Shown here piece by piece: positions 34,440-45,500 of a stretch of 64,000 nt of DNA (positions are counted from its first letter, which is position 1; the number at the start of each line of letters is the position of its first letter). This DNA comes from Carposina sasakii (lineage: Eukaryota; Arthropoda; Insecta; Lepidoptera; Carposinidae). Under the pieces are notes generated by a model. That model was not told the DNA's origin and made no database searches. It was given only the letters and a program-made list of their open reading frames with translations. The stretch is taken from positions 11,098,001 to 11,162,000 of the forward strand of contig CP053160.1 in assembly GCA_014607495.2 (NCBI GenBank), written 5' to 3'. A program made the position numbers and the translations under genes.

Positions 34440-35127
34440 AAAAAAGAGGCCATTTCAATTGGCTCCTACTTTCCGGGATATAACCATAGAAATCTCCAAT
34501 CGCCTGGAATTGCTTGGCGGGAGCTTATCTCCAACACTCAATTTTGGCTCCTACATTGAGTCGAAGGCCCAACTAGCTGCCAAAAAGCTGGGTATTCTCT
34601 CGAAGGTGCGAAGGTACTTCACACCGGAACAGCTACTAGCCTTGTATAAAGCGCAAGTTCGGTCCTGTATTCGCTTGAGGCGTTAGAAGCTATCGAGGAC
34701 CGAGCCAAAAGGCTGATCGGCAATGACTCACTGTGCAAAGCTAGATTGCAAAGCCTTGAGCATCGACATAAAGTTGCAAGTCTCTCGGTATTCTACAGGT
34801 TACATTTCGGGAAGTGTGCGTTGGGACTTCACGACCTAATTCCCCCAGCACCCTTCTACCACCGGACGACCAGGGAAACATCAAGGCGACACCGGTTCAC
34901 AGTTGAAGTGCCGAAAACTCGTACTAGCATTTGCTTCTACATTCATAGTGCGAACGGCCAAGCTGTGGAACTCCCTGCCTAAATCCCTGTTCCCCGTGAA
35001 CTATAATCTTGCGATCTTCAAGGCGAGAGTGAAGCGGTTTCTTTTAGGCAAGCGCGCTTCATCTTAGACTGCAACGGTGCTTACCATCAGGCGCGTTGTG
35101 GTCCAGCGTGAGCCTATTAATTATAAA
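34440..35127 (+). pseudogene. Jockey/CR1-like LINE reverse transcriptase, C-terminal remnant
   Basis: From 34459 one frame reads LSPTLNFGSYIESKAQLAAK and then KKLGILSKVRRYFTPEQLL, ALYKAQVRSC, the post-catalytic region of Jockey/CR1-type reverse transcriptases. A deletion after QVRSC removes the expected MEYCxHLW stretch and shifts frame. Text then resumes as LEAIEDRAKRLIG, ...FGKCALGLHDLIPP, and after another shift RTARLWNSLPKSLFP...FKARVKRFLLGK and a stop. The 3' end has the usual ttataaaaaaagaataag tail. The element is 5'-truncated and broken. Confidence 0.9.
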
Positions 35128-35150
35128 AAAAGAATAAGAATAGACTTCAG

Positions 35151-35306
35151 TCACTATGGGTGCCCCCACCACCGAGCCATACACCCTCCACTGACCCTCG
35201 GATCTGATAACTCATAACTGCGAAAACAGGTACTTGCACTAACTACAATCGCACCCATAGTGAATGTTTGAACTTCCGAATTGTAACGCCTAATACAATT
35301 TCATTT
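35151..35306 (-). mobile_element. Foldback family F, copy 1 (156 bp)
   Basis: Ends TCACTATGGGTG...CAATTTCATTT. Flanked by an 11-bp direct repeat ATAGACTTCAG (35140-35150 and 35307-35317). The internal CACCCATAGTGA pairs with the left end, and a unique 44-base end segment (ccgaattgtaacgcctaata) follows it. The same ends bound the copy at 49832-49932 in the other orientation. It lies next to the A-rich tail of the Jockey-like remnant. Confidence 0.85.
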
Positions 35307-35317
35307 ATAGACTTCAG

Positions 35318-36173
35318 TATCAACACGCAAGTATAAGTGCCTTCAGCACGTACCTACGTGTATAAGTAGATAAAGTACTCTATGTCAATACCAGAAAAAT
35401 ATTCGCAATCAAAATTCTGTTGTTCGCGGAAAAGCTTTTTTTAAAATAAACAGTGAATAGAACAAACAATTAGAGAGGCTTTAATGTGTTTGCGAATTTT
35501 CATAGATTTACTGTCAGCGTTTATTGTAATTTTAATTTCATTTTCAATTGGAATTTCCGGTAGGACAAAATTAAAAAAAAATTAAAACAGATATAATTTT
35601 CTGGAATGAGCTATGCTAATATATTTTACCTTTAACCAAGGTTATTAGGTATACCAATAATTTATTTATGTTCGTATGAAACATATACATACAAATCTAA
35701 ACACGCGGCTTTGTTCCCAAAAATGGGGTATTCAGAACAGTGGGGTAAGCATGAACCTTTTTACGCGCCGTAACGCTAGCGACTCGCTAGCATAATCTAT
35801 GAGATATGACAGATATCGATAGCGTTACAGACTATCGAGAGGTTTGTGCTTGGCCCACAGAACCTGCTGTACAATCGCGAATTTCTAGTAAGGTCCTTCA
35901 GCCATAGCGGGGTCAGATGTAAGACATTAGTGACAAATTGCTAATCCATCGCTTGAGGAAACACCCCTGACTTCCTTAGGGTCGACTCTTATGAAAGGAC
36001 GGAAAGAGATGTCGCTGATGTATTCTAAGGAATTATTAGCATAGGATAATACTATATTAATAAAAGCTATACAATTATAGTAATATAGTAGGTTGGCATT
36101 AATACTGTAGTGCAAGGTAGTACTTTCAATATTTTCATACAAACTTACTCAGTTAACTTACAATTTTTATATT
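35318..36173. other. Noncoding stretch with family K debris
   Basis: gttcccaaaaatggggtatt (about 35713) and gatgtaagacattagtgaca (about 35917) are old family K pieces. At 35769-35838, TAACGCTA and TAGCGTTA form a short inverted repeat in a GC-richer patch. No gene recognised. Confidence 0.45.
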
Positions 36174-36401
36174 TACAGCTGCTTCTCTTCCCGGGCATAC
36201 AGTAAAAGTCAGTAGAGAGACAAGAGAGTCTTGGTGTTTTGTAGGCGATGGGCTGACCACCTGTCACTACTAACCGAACTAGTACATCTCAACTATACCC
36301 TCAAAATTGGTCAGAAGTGGCACCATGTGGTTCTATCGGCCCTTGGTGCTCTGCCTACCCCGTAAGGGATAAGGGCGTGATTATATGTATGTATGTATGT
36401 T
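36174..36401 (+). mobile_element. Retroelement 3'-end family G, copy 4 (longest)
   Basis: Starts ctgcttctcttcccgggcat, includes ggcgatgggctgaccacctg and ends in four tatg units. About 228 bp, the most complete copy here. Confidence 0.9.
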
Positions 36402-36731
36402 TTATATTTATATTCTGAGAAAAGTTTTGAACGCCAAGTCCTCTATTCGTAACACAAACGAAACCTCGCACTACAGCTCTGCTAGTCTAACAATACGCCG
36501 GTACGCGTGACCGCATTAAATTATAAGTGTATTAAAAAAGAGATCCACTCTTATAATGTACGTGATATCGCATTTTAATTCAACTGTGTGTTCTCGGGTC
36601 CTTTTAAATGTATAGAGCAACTCGATTAGAGTTCCGTAGGATCTGGAACCAATGTGATTAGGGCCACGTGCAGTAGTCGCAGGTCTTAGCGGTTGTGAAG
36701 TTATCCGTATTATACGTACATACACATATTA

Positions 36732-36842
36732 GCCTGTAGCAGGCCAACGCTGGACGTAGACCTTCCTCAGCTGCCCTCTTTAAGTCATCGGTCCATCTGG
36801 CCAGAGGGAGTGGCGTGGCCCTTACGTGTAGTCGGTTACTCC
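36732..36842 (-). mobile_element. RTE-like LINE 3' fragment
   Basis: The plus strand shows aggccaacgctggacgtaga, ccttcctc and cggtccatctggcca. On the minus strand these are the end of RTE-like ORF2 (WPDGP...) and its tail. Confidence 0.6.
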
Positions 36843-37490
36843 TCTATTTTTGAAAAGCACCTCCTCGTGTGAATGCTTGTGTAATAGGCTATCACACATA
36901 TATAATATAATCACACTTAGCTATTGAAAATAACTCTTATGTCAAAGAAAACAAAGTAGTCATATCTCATTTGAGGGCACTCAAGGAAAAGTAAGGTACC
37001 ATTAAAAATACAAAAAGCATCAGGCTAGCATATTGTACGGGTCCTTACACAAAGTTAAGACGAGGTCACACCTGTCAAGACTTTTTTGTCCACACCATTA
37101 AGCGCACCACAAGCCGCCCGTGTGCATACACGTCGGCATTTTGCATCGACATCCAGCATTATAATCATTGTTTTATTTATCACATTAATCGGTCAGATGA
37201 CCCTTTACAGTCGTTAAAGTGGAATATTCATTGGCATTTAATTGGATTTCTGTCAAAGTCGTAAAGCTAAGCTAATGGCTGCGAACGACTACTTAACATG
37301 TGGAGACATCATCACCTGGTTAAATGCGTGTACGTCATGTGTGGTGCGGATACGGCGTAATATTTTTTCATAATTTCTCATTAATAATTTTTACTTACTT
37401 TCAACCAAATGCTATATCCTTGGTTATAAATAGAGGCCACCACGGGTTTTGATCATATGATAAAATTGGTTATGCTGTCTGTATGTAAGC
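36843..37490. other. Noncoding stretch, nothing specific
   Basis: AT-rich. A more balanced part at 37080-37340 has no coding frame or repeat that I recognise. Confidence 0.4.
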
Positions 37491-37585
37491 ATTGCCCTTA
37501 TTTGACAAATATTTCATGTATTTTGCGGTATTTTGTAATTTTTAAATAGTGTCTAACTTTAAACGCGTATTTGTAAAACACCACG
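37491..37585 (-). repeat. Short repeat family C, copy 4
   Basis: Reverse orientation: tgcccttatttgacaaat, ttaaatagtgtctaacttta and aacgcgtatttgtaaaaca match the family. Confidence 0.65.
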
Positions 37586-38774
37586 ATGTAATACTTGTTT
37601 TGTATCCAACATACCAGCATGATAAGGGCGGCAATGGGGCGGCAAGTTTGGGGAACGATTTTTTTTTTTTTTTTTGCCTCAGAAATCAAAAATATTTTTC
37701 TATACGGCTGATGCTAGAAGTCAAATTTTGTAGATGACTTTTCTCTCTCACTTGATGCACATTCCGAGAGTAGCAAACTTCCATATTTTAAGTTCGCCGC
37801 TAAGCAGTGATCGGCCTCGCGCTTCTGCGCCCTTTGCCCTTATTGAAAAGAGCGCAATTTGCCCCTCTTCCCACTAACAACCCATACAAGTCTTATACTG
37901 GTTGGAGGCTACGAACTGGATGGTTTGTATTTTGATTTTTATTCGAATATAATGAATAAATTTAGTGAATAATTTTACCGTATTTTGTAATTTTTAACTA
38001 TAGTCAGAAAATTCGATTGGAATTTAAAAAAAACTGAACAGTAATAGCGAATAGTCTTAAGTCAAAAAAATATTCTAAAATTGTTCATTATTTGTAAAGC
38101 AACATTACCCCGCCCCTACATGATAGCTTCGATAGCTCAAAAATATACCGAAAAATTATTTTACGTGCAATTTCAACGAATTGTTGCATTGTAAAAATAA
38201 TGTATGATATGACAATTGTTGAGACAAGGGCGGCAAAAACTATTCAGCCTATACCTTGAAAATTTGTAAATCCGCCACTGTGCCTAACATATTTATTAAT
38301 CTTCGAAATTAAAATGTAACATTCACAAAAACCTCTAAAAAATGTACAAAATCATTCCACAAATTTAATATACCAAACATAATTCCTAATAACCAAAATT
38401 AAACATAGACGTACAGAATTACGTGTAGATTGCGGGGCTACCCGCTACGGCGCGTCGCGACGTGCTTGACAAACGACTTGGATCAATCACGACTCATTGC
38501 GTCCGTGGTAGCCCTGCTACGGCGACGGTGCTATTTGTTTGTGCCAGCCCTGAAGCTAGGGTGACCATTGGTATATATCAAATATAGACTTAGAACATGA
38601 CACCTATAAAATATAGGCGTACGTTGGTGCACATAATTTATTTCATTCAGAAATACAATAATAGCCATAACTTCAAAATTTATTTATATATTTATTTTAA
38701 TTTGGATTTAAAAAGTTACGAACTGAAAATGGACTTTTGCCGCTTTCGGCAGTTGTGCCTTTTCCATACCTTCG
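37586..38774. other. Noncoding stretch with a poly-T run and a CpG-rich block
   Basis: A run of about 16 T lies near 37660-37676. The block 38420-38570 is CpG-rich (cccgctacggcgcgtcgcga, cctgctacggcgacggtgct) and stands out sharply from its surroundings; it could be regulatory or an old element. No gene recognised. Confidence 0.4.
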
Positions 38775-38872
38775 GCTACATGAATGGAAAATTTCAAGAA
38801 GATTGATCGAGTAAGTAAAGCATGAAGAGGTAATATACATAGAAACTTACTTTCGTATTTATAATAGTGTTG
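38775..38872 (-). mobile_element. Helitron-like 5' end fragment
   Basis: Minus strand: ctttcgtatt-type start region reversed here, then cttcatgctttacttactcg and cttcttgaaattttcc, the text that follows the 5' end in short lepidopteran Helitrons. Confidence 0.5.
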
Positions 38873-39079
38873 ATATGTACATTATCTATCATATTCAATA
38901 TATTAACATTAATTTTCGAGACATTTTTAAAAGGAATATTTGATATATTTGATTTGTAGCAACCCTAACACCGAGGCGTCTCGCTCGTCGTCGCAGCGTT
39001 TACCAAACTATGCAAACGAATGTCAACTTCAGAATAAAGTACAAAACATATATATGTACAAGTATACGTATACAATAGT

Positions 39080-39140
39080 ATATACAGCTGAGTTCCCGAA
39101 ATGGGGTAGACAGAACTGCAGGATCATAAAGGAGATACCA
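39080..39140 (+). repeat. Dispersed repeat family K fragment
   Basis: cagctgagttcccgaaatgg, ggtagacagaactgcaggat. Matches the start of the copy at 34203. Confidence 0.55.
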
Positions 39141-39152
39141 CAGTCACGTTTA

Positions 39153-39369
39153 GCGTGGTGTAGTTGATAGTGGCTCTGCCTGCGACGCCATAGGTCCTGG
39201 GTTCGAATCAATCAAACATTGACATGATGAATACCGATGTTTGTTTCCGAGTCATGGATGTTTCTATACTTATCTATATATTTATATACCGTTGCTTAGT
39301 ACCCACGACACAAGACCTTAGGGATCTTAATGTGGGCCTAGGTGTTGTGAAGTGCGTGAAAAAAAAGAA
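39153..39369 (+). mobile_element. tRNA-derived SINE family L, copy 1
   Basis: The tRNA-like head has gcgtggtgtagttgatagtg (A box) and cctgggttcgaatc (B box). The body reads accgatgtttgtttccgagt, catggatgtttctatactta, then acccacgacacaag and an A-run. This is the most complete of three copies (others at 47677 and 56686). Pol III promoter boxes are visible but it encodes nothing. Confidence 0.92.
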
Positions 39370-42051
39370 GTAAATTCCTCTTGATTGCTAAACGCGTTTA
39401 CGATAAAGAGATTAACTGCAACCCGAAAACAGTCCCAACATTGTCCAACGATCTTGTACTGTCACAGAAAAACCGCATAAAGCCCGAAAAAACCTCACAG
39501 CATTTTCACTATTATAACTCTTGGAATTTACAAGCCAATTAAAATAAAAAATGGGATGCACCCCCGCTTCGCCACCCCTTTAATTATGATTTTTTTTGCA
39601 TTTTTTAATGATAATAAATTCGGTGTGCCGCGGGCGTTCGTTCGTAATGCTCGTAAGGTCGGTATTATTCAGTGCAGTCGGCTATCACCTTGAAAAATTG
39701 CCCAATGGACTAATTTTAATTATGATTTTATCTCTTAAGTTTCACAGTGAGATTTAGAGTTTCCGTCGTCACTGTGATAGTGTAGTGTAGGAGCCCATAT
39801 GCAAATAACATTTTTTCAAAGTTTCTCAAAATTGAATCTCGAGTAGGGAGGCGAAATCCATTTTGAAAGTTTTCATTTCCGGAATACACAATTCATAAGT
39901 TTACTCTTCATAAGTTGAATTTGGTGTTTTATAAGAGATATTAAAACCCGCACATGTTTTGTATTTTATTGTTACAACTATAACAGGCAATATTTTGTCT
40001 AACCAATATTTTTGTACGGGAAATAGTAACTTAAAATATGTACATATGCCTATGCCAACATATACATAACTGACTTTGAGTTATATATATTTGTTGTTAT
40101 ATATTTGTAACGTGCATACCATCTACATAAATCATCAATGGGTAATGCTGAAGTACGCACGAGATATACAAAAAATAAACCAATCAAAATAAATTTATTT
40201 CACTTCAATAGGAATACCTGTCCCAATAGAAGCAAATGTTACTTCCTCTCGTAAAAAGTCGAATAGCTAGTTAAAAAAACTACACGCAGTCAATATTTGA
40301 TGAGAGCCAATTTAAATGTTCGTCCACTTGTAGACATCGCATAGTTCGCTTCGGCTAGCAACGGACGCGTCTGCGTGTGTGCCGTGTGGGCGGCCACCTC
40401 CCGCCAATTTCGCGAAAAAAGAAAAACGAAGAAAAAATGCGTTCAGCGCCCCGCCTATGTGTGCGTTCAAAAAAATTCAGATATAATGCAAGTAATAATA
40501 ATAATAATAGGCGATCGGACGTTGCACCGCCGCCCACCACCACCCAATTTTCATTCAAATGTGCTTCAGGTTTTTTAAACTATTTTTCACCGATATTTTT
40601 TTCGGGATTTCCATTAGCAATGCGACTGTCGAAATAGTTGGTTGTGTTGTTCCTTTTGAATAAATGCTTTGTCCACGCTCTTTTTGTGATTTGCTTGTCT
40701 AGTCCACCGATACTAGATTTTGTTAAAATTTAAAATGGCCGACGGACACTGAGAGTAATTAAATATTTGCCATCAGAGTTACTTTTTTGTTATTTAGGCT
40801 CGGCATGTTTCGTTAATGTTTGACAAGTTATTCTTAGAAGCTATCTATATCGTTGCTAAAATGCATTAAAAAGTTGACCTCAATTTATAAAATTGAGATT
40901 TTTTACTAAACTAAAACGACTTAATTCTTCCTTCGAAGCGTTTGTTTACAAACGAGAAACAAAACTGCAACACAAGTGTGCAAATCCTAACAAAGGTCGG
41001 TTATCAAAGTCCCGAGGCTACGGAGCATCGTCCGCAAAAAGTTTCCACGAACGCCTACTGACCTTCAAAAGGGGATGCGTGCGAGAGGGAAGTAAAAAGA
41101 ACAAGGCGCCACCGGCCGGGATTCCTTCGCAAGGCGGGAAATTCCCCGGTCTAGCTTCCCCGCTCTTTGAACAATTTTGAGGTTAGAACGTTTTGCCGCG
41201 TCCACGATTAAACACGGAAAATAATGATGACGGATGAAAATGTGTTTCCAACTTTTTTCGCATCAAACTTTGGATTTTACACGTATGAAACAGAATACGT
41301 CACGAACAACCGCGAGTTAGGAGCGCCTGGACAATACGACATGACATTCAATTTAAACTCCGACGACCGCGTTCGATAATTAGCATAATGTGCTTTTTCT
41401 CCTTTTTGCACTTTCTGTTTGACACTCCATCACTCATGGAAATTCCATTTTCAATGCTGCTATATGAGGGGTGGGGAATGCGGGGTGGTCTTTGCATCCG
41501 CGCAATGGACATGGCGGTTTTGGGGAGAGGGTGGTCGAAAAAAAGATTGTTAAAAAGGCTGGCCCCCGCCGCGGCAGTGTGTGAGTGCGTGTGGGTAAAA
41601 AAGCTCACTAATCGATACTATAGATTCTGAAGCAAGTAGGTTGTGCCTTGCCGATTGGTCGGGCTGAGTTCGTTCATTTTTCGAAGGCCCCTAACGAAGC
41701 GGCGAATGTTTAGTCTCGGGGGCAATTGGGACCTTTTGAACCGTGTGTCGTCTTTTTGCTGTCGGCTTCCGGACTAACTCGACGGTCAACACTTGAGAAT
41801 TAAGCGTGCTTATTCACACTTAACTTTGTCCTCGTTTTTGCTGTTTAAAAATTCAGCGGCGCTATAGCGGGGTGAAACTTAGCTATTCGGGGTCGATTTG
41901 TTCTTATACGGTAGCCTAATTGGACACGTGCTCCTGAATTAGATTTCCTTTAGTATCGAAAGATTCTATTGGTAGTTTTAATTTGGGTTAATATTTTTGC
42001 ATGATTTTCCTTTAAATATTGCTCTTTTGAGTCCATACACTTAGACAAAAA
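39370..42051. other. Noncoding stretch flanking the 42.4-kb exon
   Basis: GC content rises towards the exon. Blocks at 40340-40540 (gcgtctgcgtgtgtgccgtg; ccgcccaccaccaccc), 40980-41190, 41390-41600 and 41660-41900 have complex, non-repetitive sequence. They are open in several frames at once, so I read them as possible regulatory intron sequence and not exons. 41508-41520 contains acatggcggtttt (Pho-like core). Confidence 0.4.
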
Positions 42052-42178
42052 GTTGGGGTCCAAGAAATAACGTTGTTTACTTCAAAGAAAAACTAGGTTC
42101 TATAATATTCTACATGACTTACTCAGATGACCTATTCTTACACAGGATACGTACCTCTTTCTTGATCTGAAGCATATT
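42052..42178 (-). repeat. Partial exon/donor duplication, distal copy
   Basis: About 80% alike by eye to 42252-42375, displaced by about 200 bp. In gene orientation the shared part starts at the exon's last codons, crosses the donor and runs about 110 bp into the intron (gtaaacaacgttatttcttg is identical). Confidence 0.85.
42155..42166 (-). CDS. Possible 12-nt microexon (IKKE)
   Basis: Minus strand: atgcttcag|ATCAAGAAAGAG|gtacgtat. Both splice dinucleotides are present and the donor is strong; the upstream tract is only moderately pyrimidine-rich. It is the counterpart, in the tandem duplication, of the end of the exon at 42360-42457. The upstream exon ends at a codon boundary and 12 nt is four codons, so inclusion would add IKKE without shifting frame. 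It could equally be an unused relic of the duplication; transcripts are needed to decide. Confidence 0.4.
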
Positions 42179-42251
42179 TGAAAATTTAAGACATACGTTT
42201 AGACAATATTTAGTGGCAGTCCCAGAATCAACGATGTTTAGGTACTCAAAG

Positions 42252-42375
42252 TTGTGGTCCAAGAAATAACGTTGTTTACTTTCATAAGCTAGATTCCATA
42301 ATATTCTATAGGTACATGTCCAGCTCAGATGACAAATTCTTATAATACAGGATACATACCTCATTCTTGAGGTTA
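42252..42375 (-). repeat. Partial exon/donor duplication, proximal copy
   Basis: Contains the true exon end and donor (AAGAATGAG|gtatgtatcc) and the adjoining intron. Pairs with 42052-42178. Confidence 0.85.
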
Positions 42376-42457
42376 ATGGGCTCTTGTTGCGGCCGGGGCG
42401 GCGAGTGCCGTCCCCCCTCCGCACCCTCCAACATATCAGCCTCGCATCCCGATTCGT
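42360..42457 (-). CDS. Internal exon of an unidentified host gene
   Basis: Minus strand: tatattttgttgcag|AC GAA TCG... ...AAG AAT GAG|gtatgt. The 98-nt exon has strong acceptor and donor, is far GC-richer than its flanks, and in the frame needing one base from the previous exon reads (D)ESGCEADMLEGAEGG, RHSPPRPQQ, EPINLKNE. The product is an acidic then proline-rich linker, probably disordered. PINLK resembles the P-x-[DN]-L core of CtBP-binding motifs, which would suit a transcription factor; this is an inference from five residues. I could not name the gene. The other open frame has an Arg-rich composition and is less protein-like. No neighbouring exon was recognised in the window. Confidence 0.65.
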
Positions 42458-42574
42458 CTGCAACAAAATATAAGGATTATTAGAAACGTTCTCTGACATA
42501 ATTATCAGAGAGAGATGATGATAACCATAATGTGAACTTCTTAAAGTCGTTTGAGAAGAAAGAGATGAATTTTT

Positions 42575-42615
42575 AACGCCTTTGCCCAACAGTGGGACGA
42601 TTCTGGTTAATACTA
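42575..42615 (+). mobile_element. RTE-like LINE extreme 3' end
   Basis: gcctttgcccaacagtggga followed by ggttaatact. This is the terminal phrase of a common LINE in Lepidoptera; only about 40 bp remain, in the intron just upstream of the exon's acceptor. Confidence 0.5.
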
Positions 42616-44350
42616 TGTTATTATATTGTAATCGTATCCAAAAGATAACTCTATGAACTGGTGGTAGGTATAACCATTTTAGGCAGATGTTGCTGAAATT
42701 GATGAAGTTGTTTTTTTAAATCGGCGACTTATTTCGTTGTTAAATAATTTGAATATACATAACGTTTCAACTTTAAGATGTTCCGAATAAATCTCGTATT
42801 CATCTTCTAACGTTGTAGATAAATTCAAAAGAAACTCACACATATTTTTTCTACAACCCTAACCAAAATCACATATTTCCAAGACAACACCTACTTAAAT
42901 ATCCAGTTTTCGCCAATCCAACTCAATCTCTACCTCTCCGCGTTAAAGCACAGTATCGAGCAGCGCACCCTCGACCTACCCCACTGAGACGGCACAATGT
43001 AGGTCAAGTTTTGCCTCCGGATTTGAAGGAAAACTCCAAGCGCTATCTTTGTTGTCTGATGCCTACACGTGAGTGAACTTTGTAAATAAACGTAGCTACG
43101 AAATTCTTGTGTAAAGGATTTTTTGAGGTTGGGAAAAATTGGTTTAACGGGTATGGGAGAAGGGACAGTGTATTTAAGGTTCTCCATATCCGAATGAATT
43201 TATGGCAGTGCTTTGACTGTACGCCCTACTTATTTAAGTTCTATAATTTTTAAATATTTGTTTTTAAGCAGTTCTTGGCAAAATTACAAATTGGTATAAA
43301 TGTACGTATTATGATTGTAATAAGTATTGTATACAAATAAATTATACATTAAGAGTTACATTAAAATGTTTTTATAAATAAATAGATACACTTAGCAATA
43401 GAATAATAAAATAATCCATTTAACAAAATAATCCACTTCCACGAACCACACAACCCTTTTACATTTTAATACAAGAACCAACAAATACTCAAAATAGCTG
43501 ACCATTTACAAATTAAGACACCACTCCATATGCCCAAAATACCAGCATGCATTACTATAGGAGTGCAATTTGATAGCATATAATGCGCCTTATGCAGCAA
43601 AAGCTTCTAATTCACCATCAACCTTATACCATTGTTACAAAGCTGGAAATCTACTGAAATAGCCATTGAGTAAATACTATATGGCATGGACTAGATTAGG
43701 CTTCCTTAACTTGTAGTAATAGGAATTGAAATGGCTTTATTTAACCATTAATAAGGCTCGGTATTGTGATACTTACTTAAGAGGTAATAGGTATTTTCTA
43801 CTGACAAAAGTACTGAGAAATACGGCAATGTATTAGTGTCGTTACTCACTTAACAAAGCATTTTGGGAAGAGGATTTTTATATTCATGTAAAGTTCCGAG
43901 AATAAGAGTTCGAAGCGAGAAAGTACTTATAAAGGTAACTGGGTACAGTTACACGGTACACGACTTTTTCCGCGTAAACTTTAGAAATTGCGTTTCTCCT
44001 TCCTGTGGGAATTTCAGGAAATTCTATCCCACGTCACACAATGAAGAATCTTCTAAAGTTTCAGGGCTCGAAGATGAGCGGTTTAGACTGTACGGTGATC
44101 TGTCGCCGGTCAGTTTTAAGGACAAAGCATTTGTATGTATGTACCTAGTATATACATCGAGAATGCACAAGAAAGGGTGCTGATTTTTCCAAAAAGATTA
44201 CTTTAATTAGGTGGGAATCTAATTGGTTTACTATATTCGCTATACACTACGTATTGTCCAGTCCAAGTGCTATTTTGAAGAACAAACAACACAGCAAACT
44301 ACACGAGCCATGCCAAAACACTCCCGTCGAATATGATTCCTCCCAATGCA
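42616..44350. other. Noncoding stretch with two balanced blocks
   Basis: Block 42930-43190 (cctccgcgttaaagc... to gagtgaac) and block 43860-44130 are less AT-rich and open in one frame each (85 codons minus, 106 codons plus). Neither gives a recognisable protein or a convincing splice-site pair. Otherwise AT-rich. Confidence 0.4.
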
Positions 44351-45500
44351 TCTGTAGTTGAAAGGGGGTCTAGTCGATAGTTTAGACATGAATATTAGAT
44401 TAGGATTTATATTATTGTATCTGTTTCCTGCAACTTAGTACGGGTGAACTGTAGAATGTCAAGATTTTCGTGAAAAATCTTTTATCACTTCAGGATATTT
44501 TTTATCTGTTTAGATACGAGTATTAAATTTGAATATTGAGCCATTTTGATTTTAAAAAAATGCTGTTTTCTCCTTCGACTATGTGCTTATTTGTTTGATT
44601 TATTTACCAAAGTTCATTAATAGTGATTTGACTTGTTTAAGTAGAAATCTATGACTATTGTATTTAAGATGTATAAAGCATCTGACCTTATTAGAATCAG
44701 TAGTTGAGAGCCCCCACTAGGGAGGGGGTCTAGTCGATAGTTTAGACATGAATATTAGATTAGGAGTCGGTGCCAGCCTAGGTAACGTAGTGTTGATGGA
44801 CGCGCGCGACTGGCAAAGCCACACACACGGCAAAATTATTGTATCTGTTTCTATTCTTGGTTTTACTATTTAGTGTGGGTCAGCATTTACTGGCCCGACT
44901 CCAAAAAATATGTGATAATTATAAATATTTAAATAGTTAAAGTACTTTGTTAAAGTATTAGGTATTAATTTGTAAATATTTAAATAGTTTGAGATATTTA
45001 ATATGTATTAAGGGTGAACTGTAGTCGGTTAAATTTTTTTTTAAAATGTCAAGTTTATTTCTCGAGTTGTTTTCGTTGTGAAAAATCTTTTATCACTTCA
45101 GGATATTTTTTATCTGTTTAGATACGAGTATTAAATTTGTTTCAAAAAAATTTATTGAGATTTTTTTTTGCATAAACCTTTATTTGATTTAGAGTGATTT
45201 TTAAAAAATGTATACCTAAGGTTTTCATCATTACCATCTCAGGAGTAGTTCTACCCGTATAAGTTCACGTTAGCCCTACATATATAGTTTCCTCGACCAA
45301 TGCAGTGTCCCCTAACTCCTAACCTTAAGGAGTTTTGCTTGACCATCAGCACAGCAGCATCAGATTTTGATTCAATTACCTACAAGCAAAGTAGCCCTCA
45401 TATACTAATAGTGACCAATGCAGTACTGTCTCCCAACTCCTTGACTGTAGCTTCATCGTTGTTTAAGTAGAAATCTATGACTATTGTATTTAAGATTGTG
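44351..45500 (+). repeat. Duplicated interspersed element
   Basis: gggggtctagtcgatagttt at 44364 and 44724, gaaaaatcttttatcacttc at 44472 and 45078, and gtagaaatctatgactattg at 44641 and 45466 occur in the same order. The two units are therefore copies of one element with different internal insertions. The second contains an extra about 75-bp GC-rich piece (gtcggtgccagcctaggtaa... acacggcaaa) absent from the first. No coding frame. Confidence 0.75.

Noticed and set aside
42119..42589. 156-codon minus frame as a single-exon gene
   Set aside because: It reads through intron sequence. The better explanation is the 98-nt exon in a different frame with consensus splice sites.
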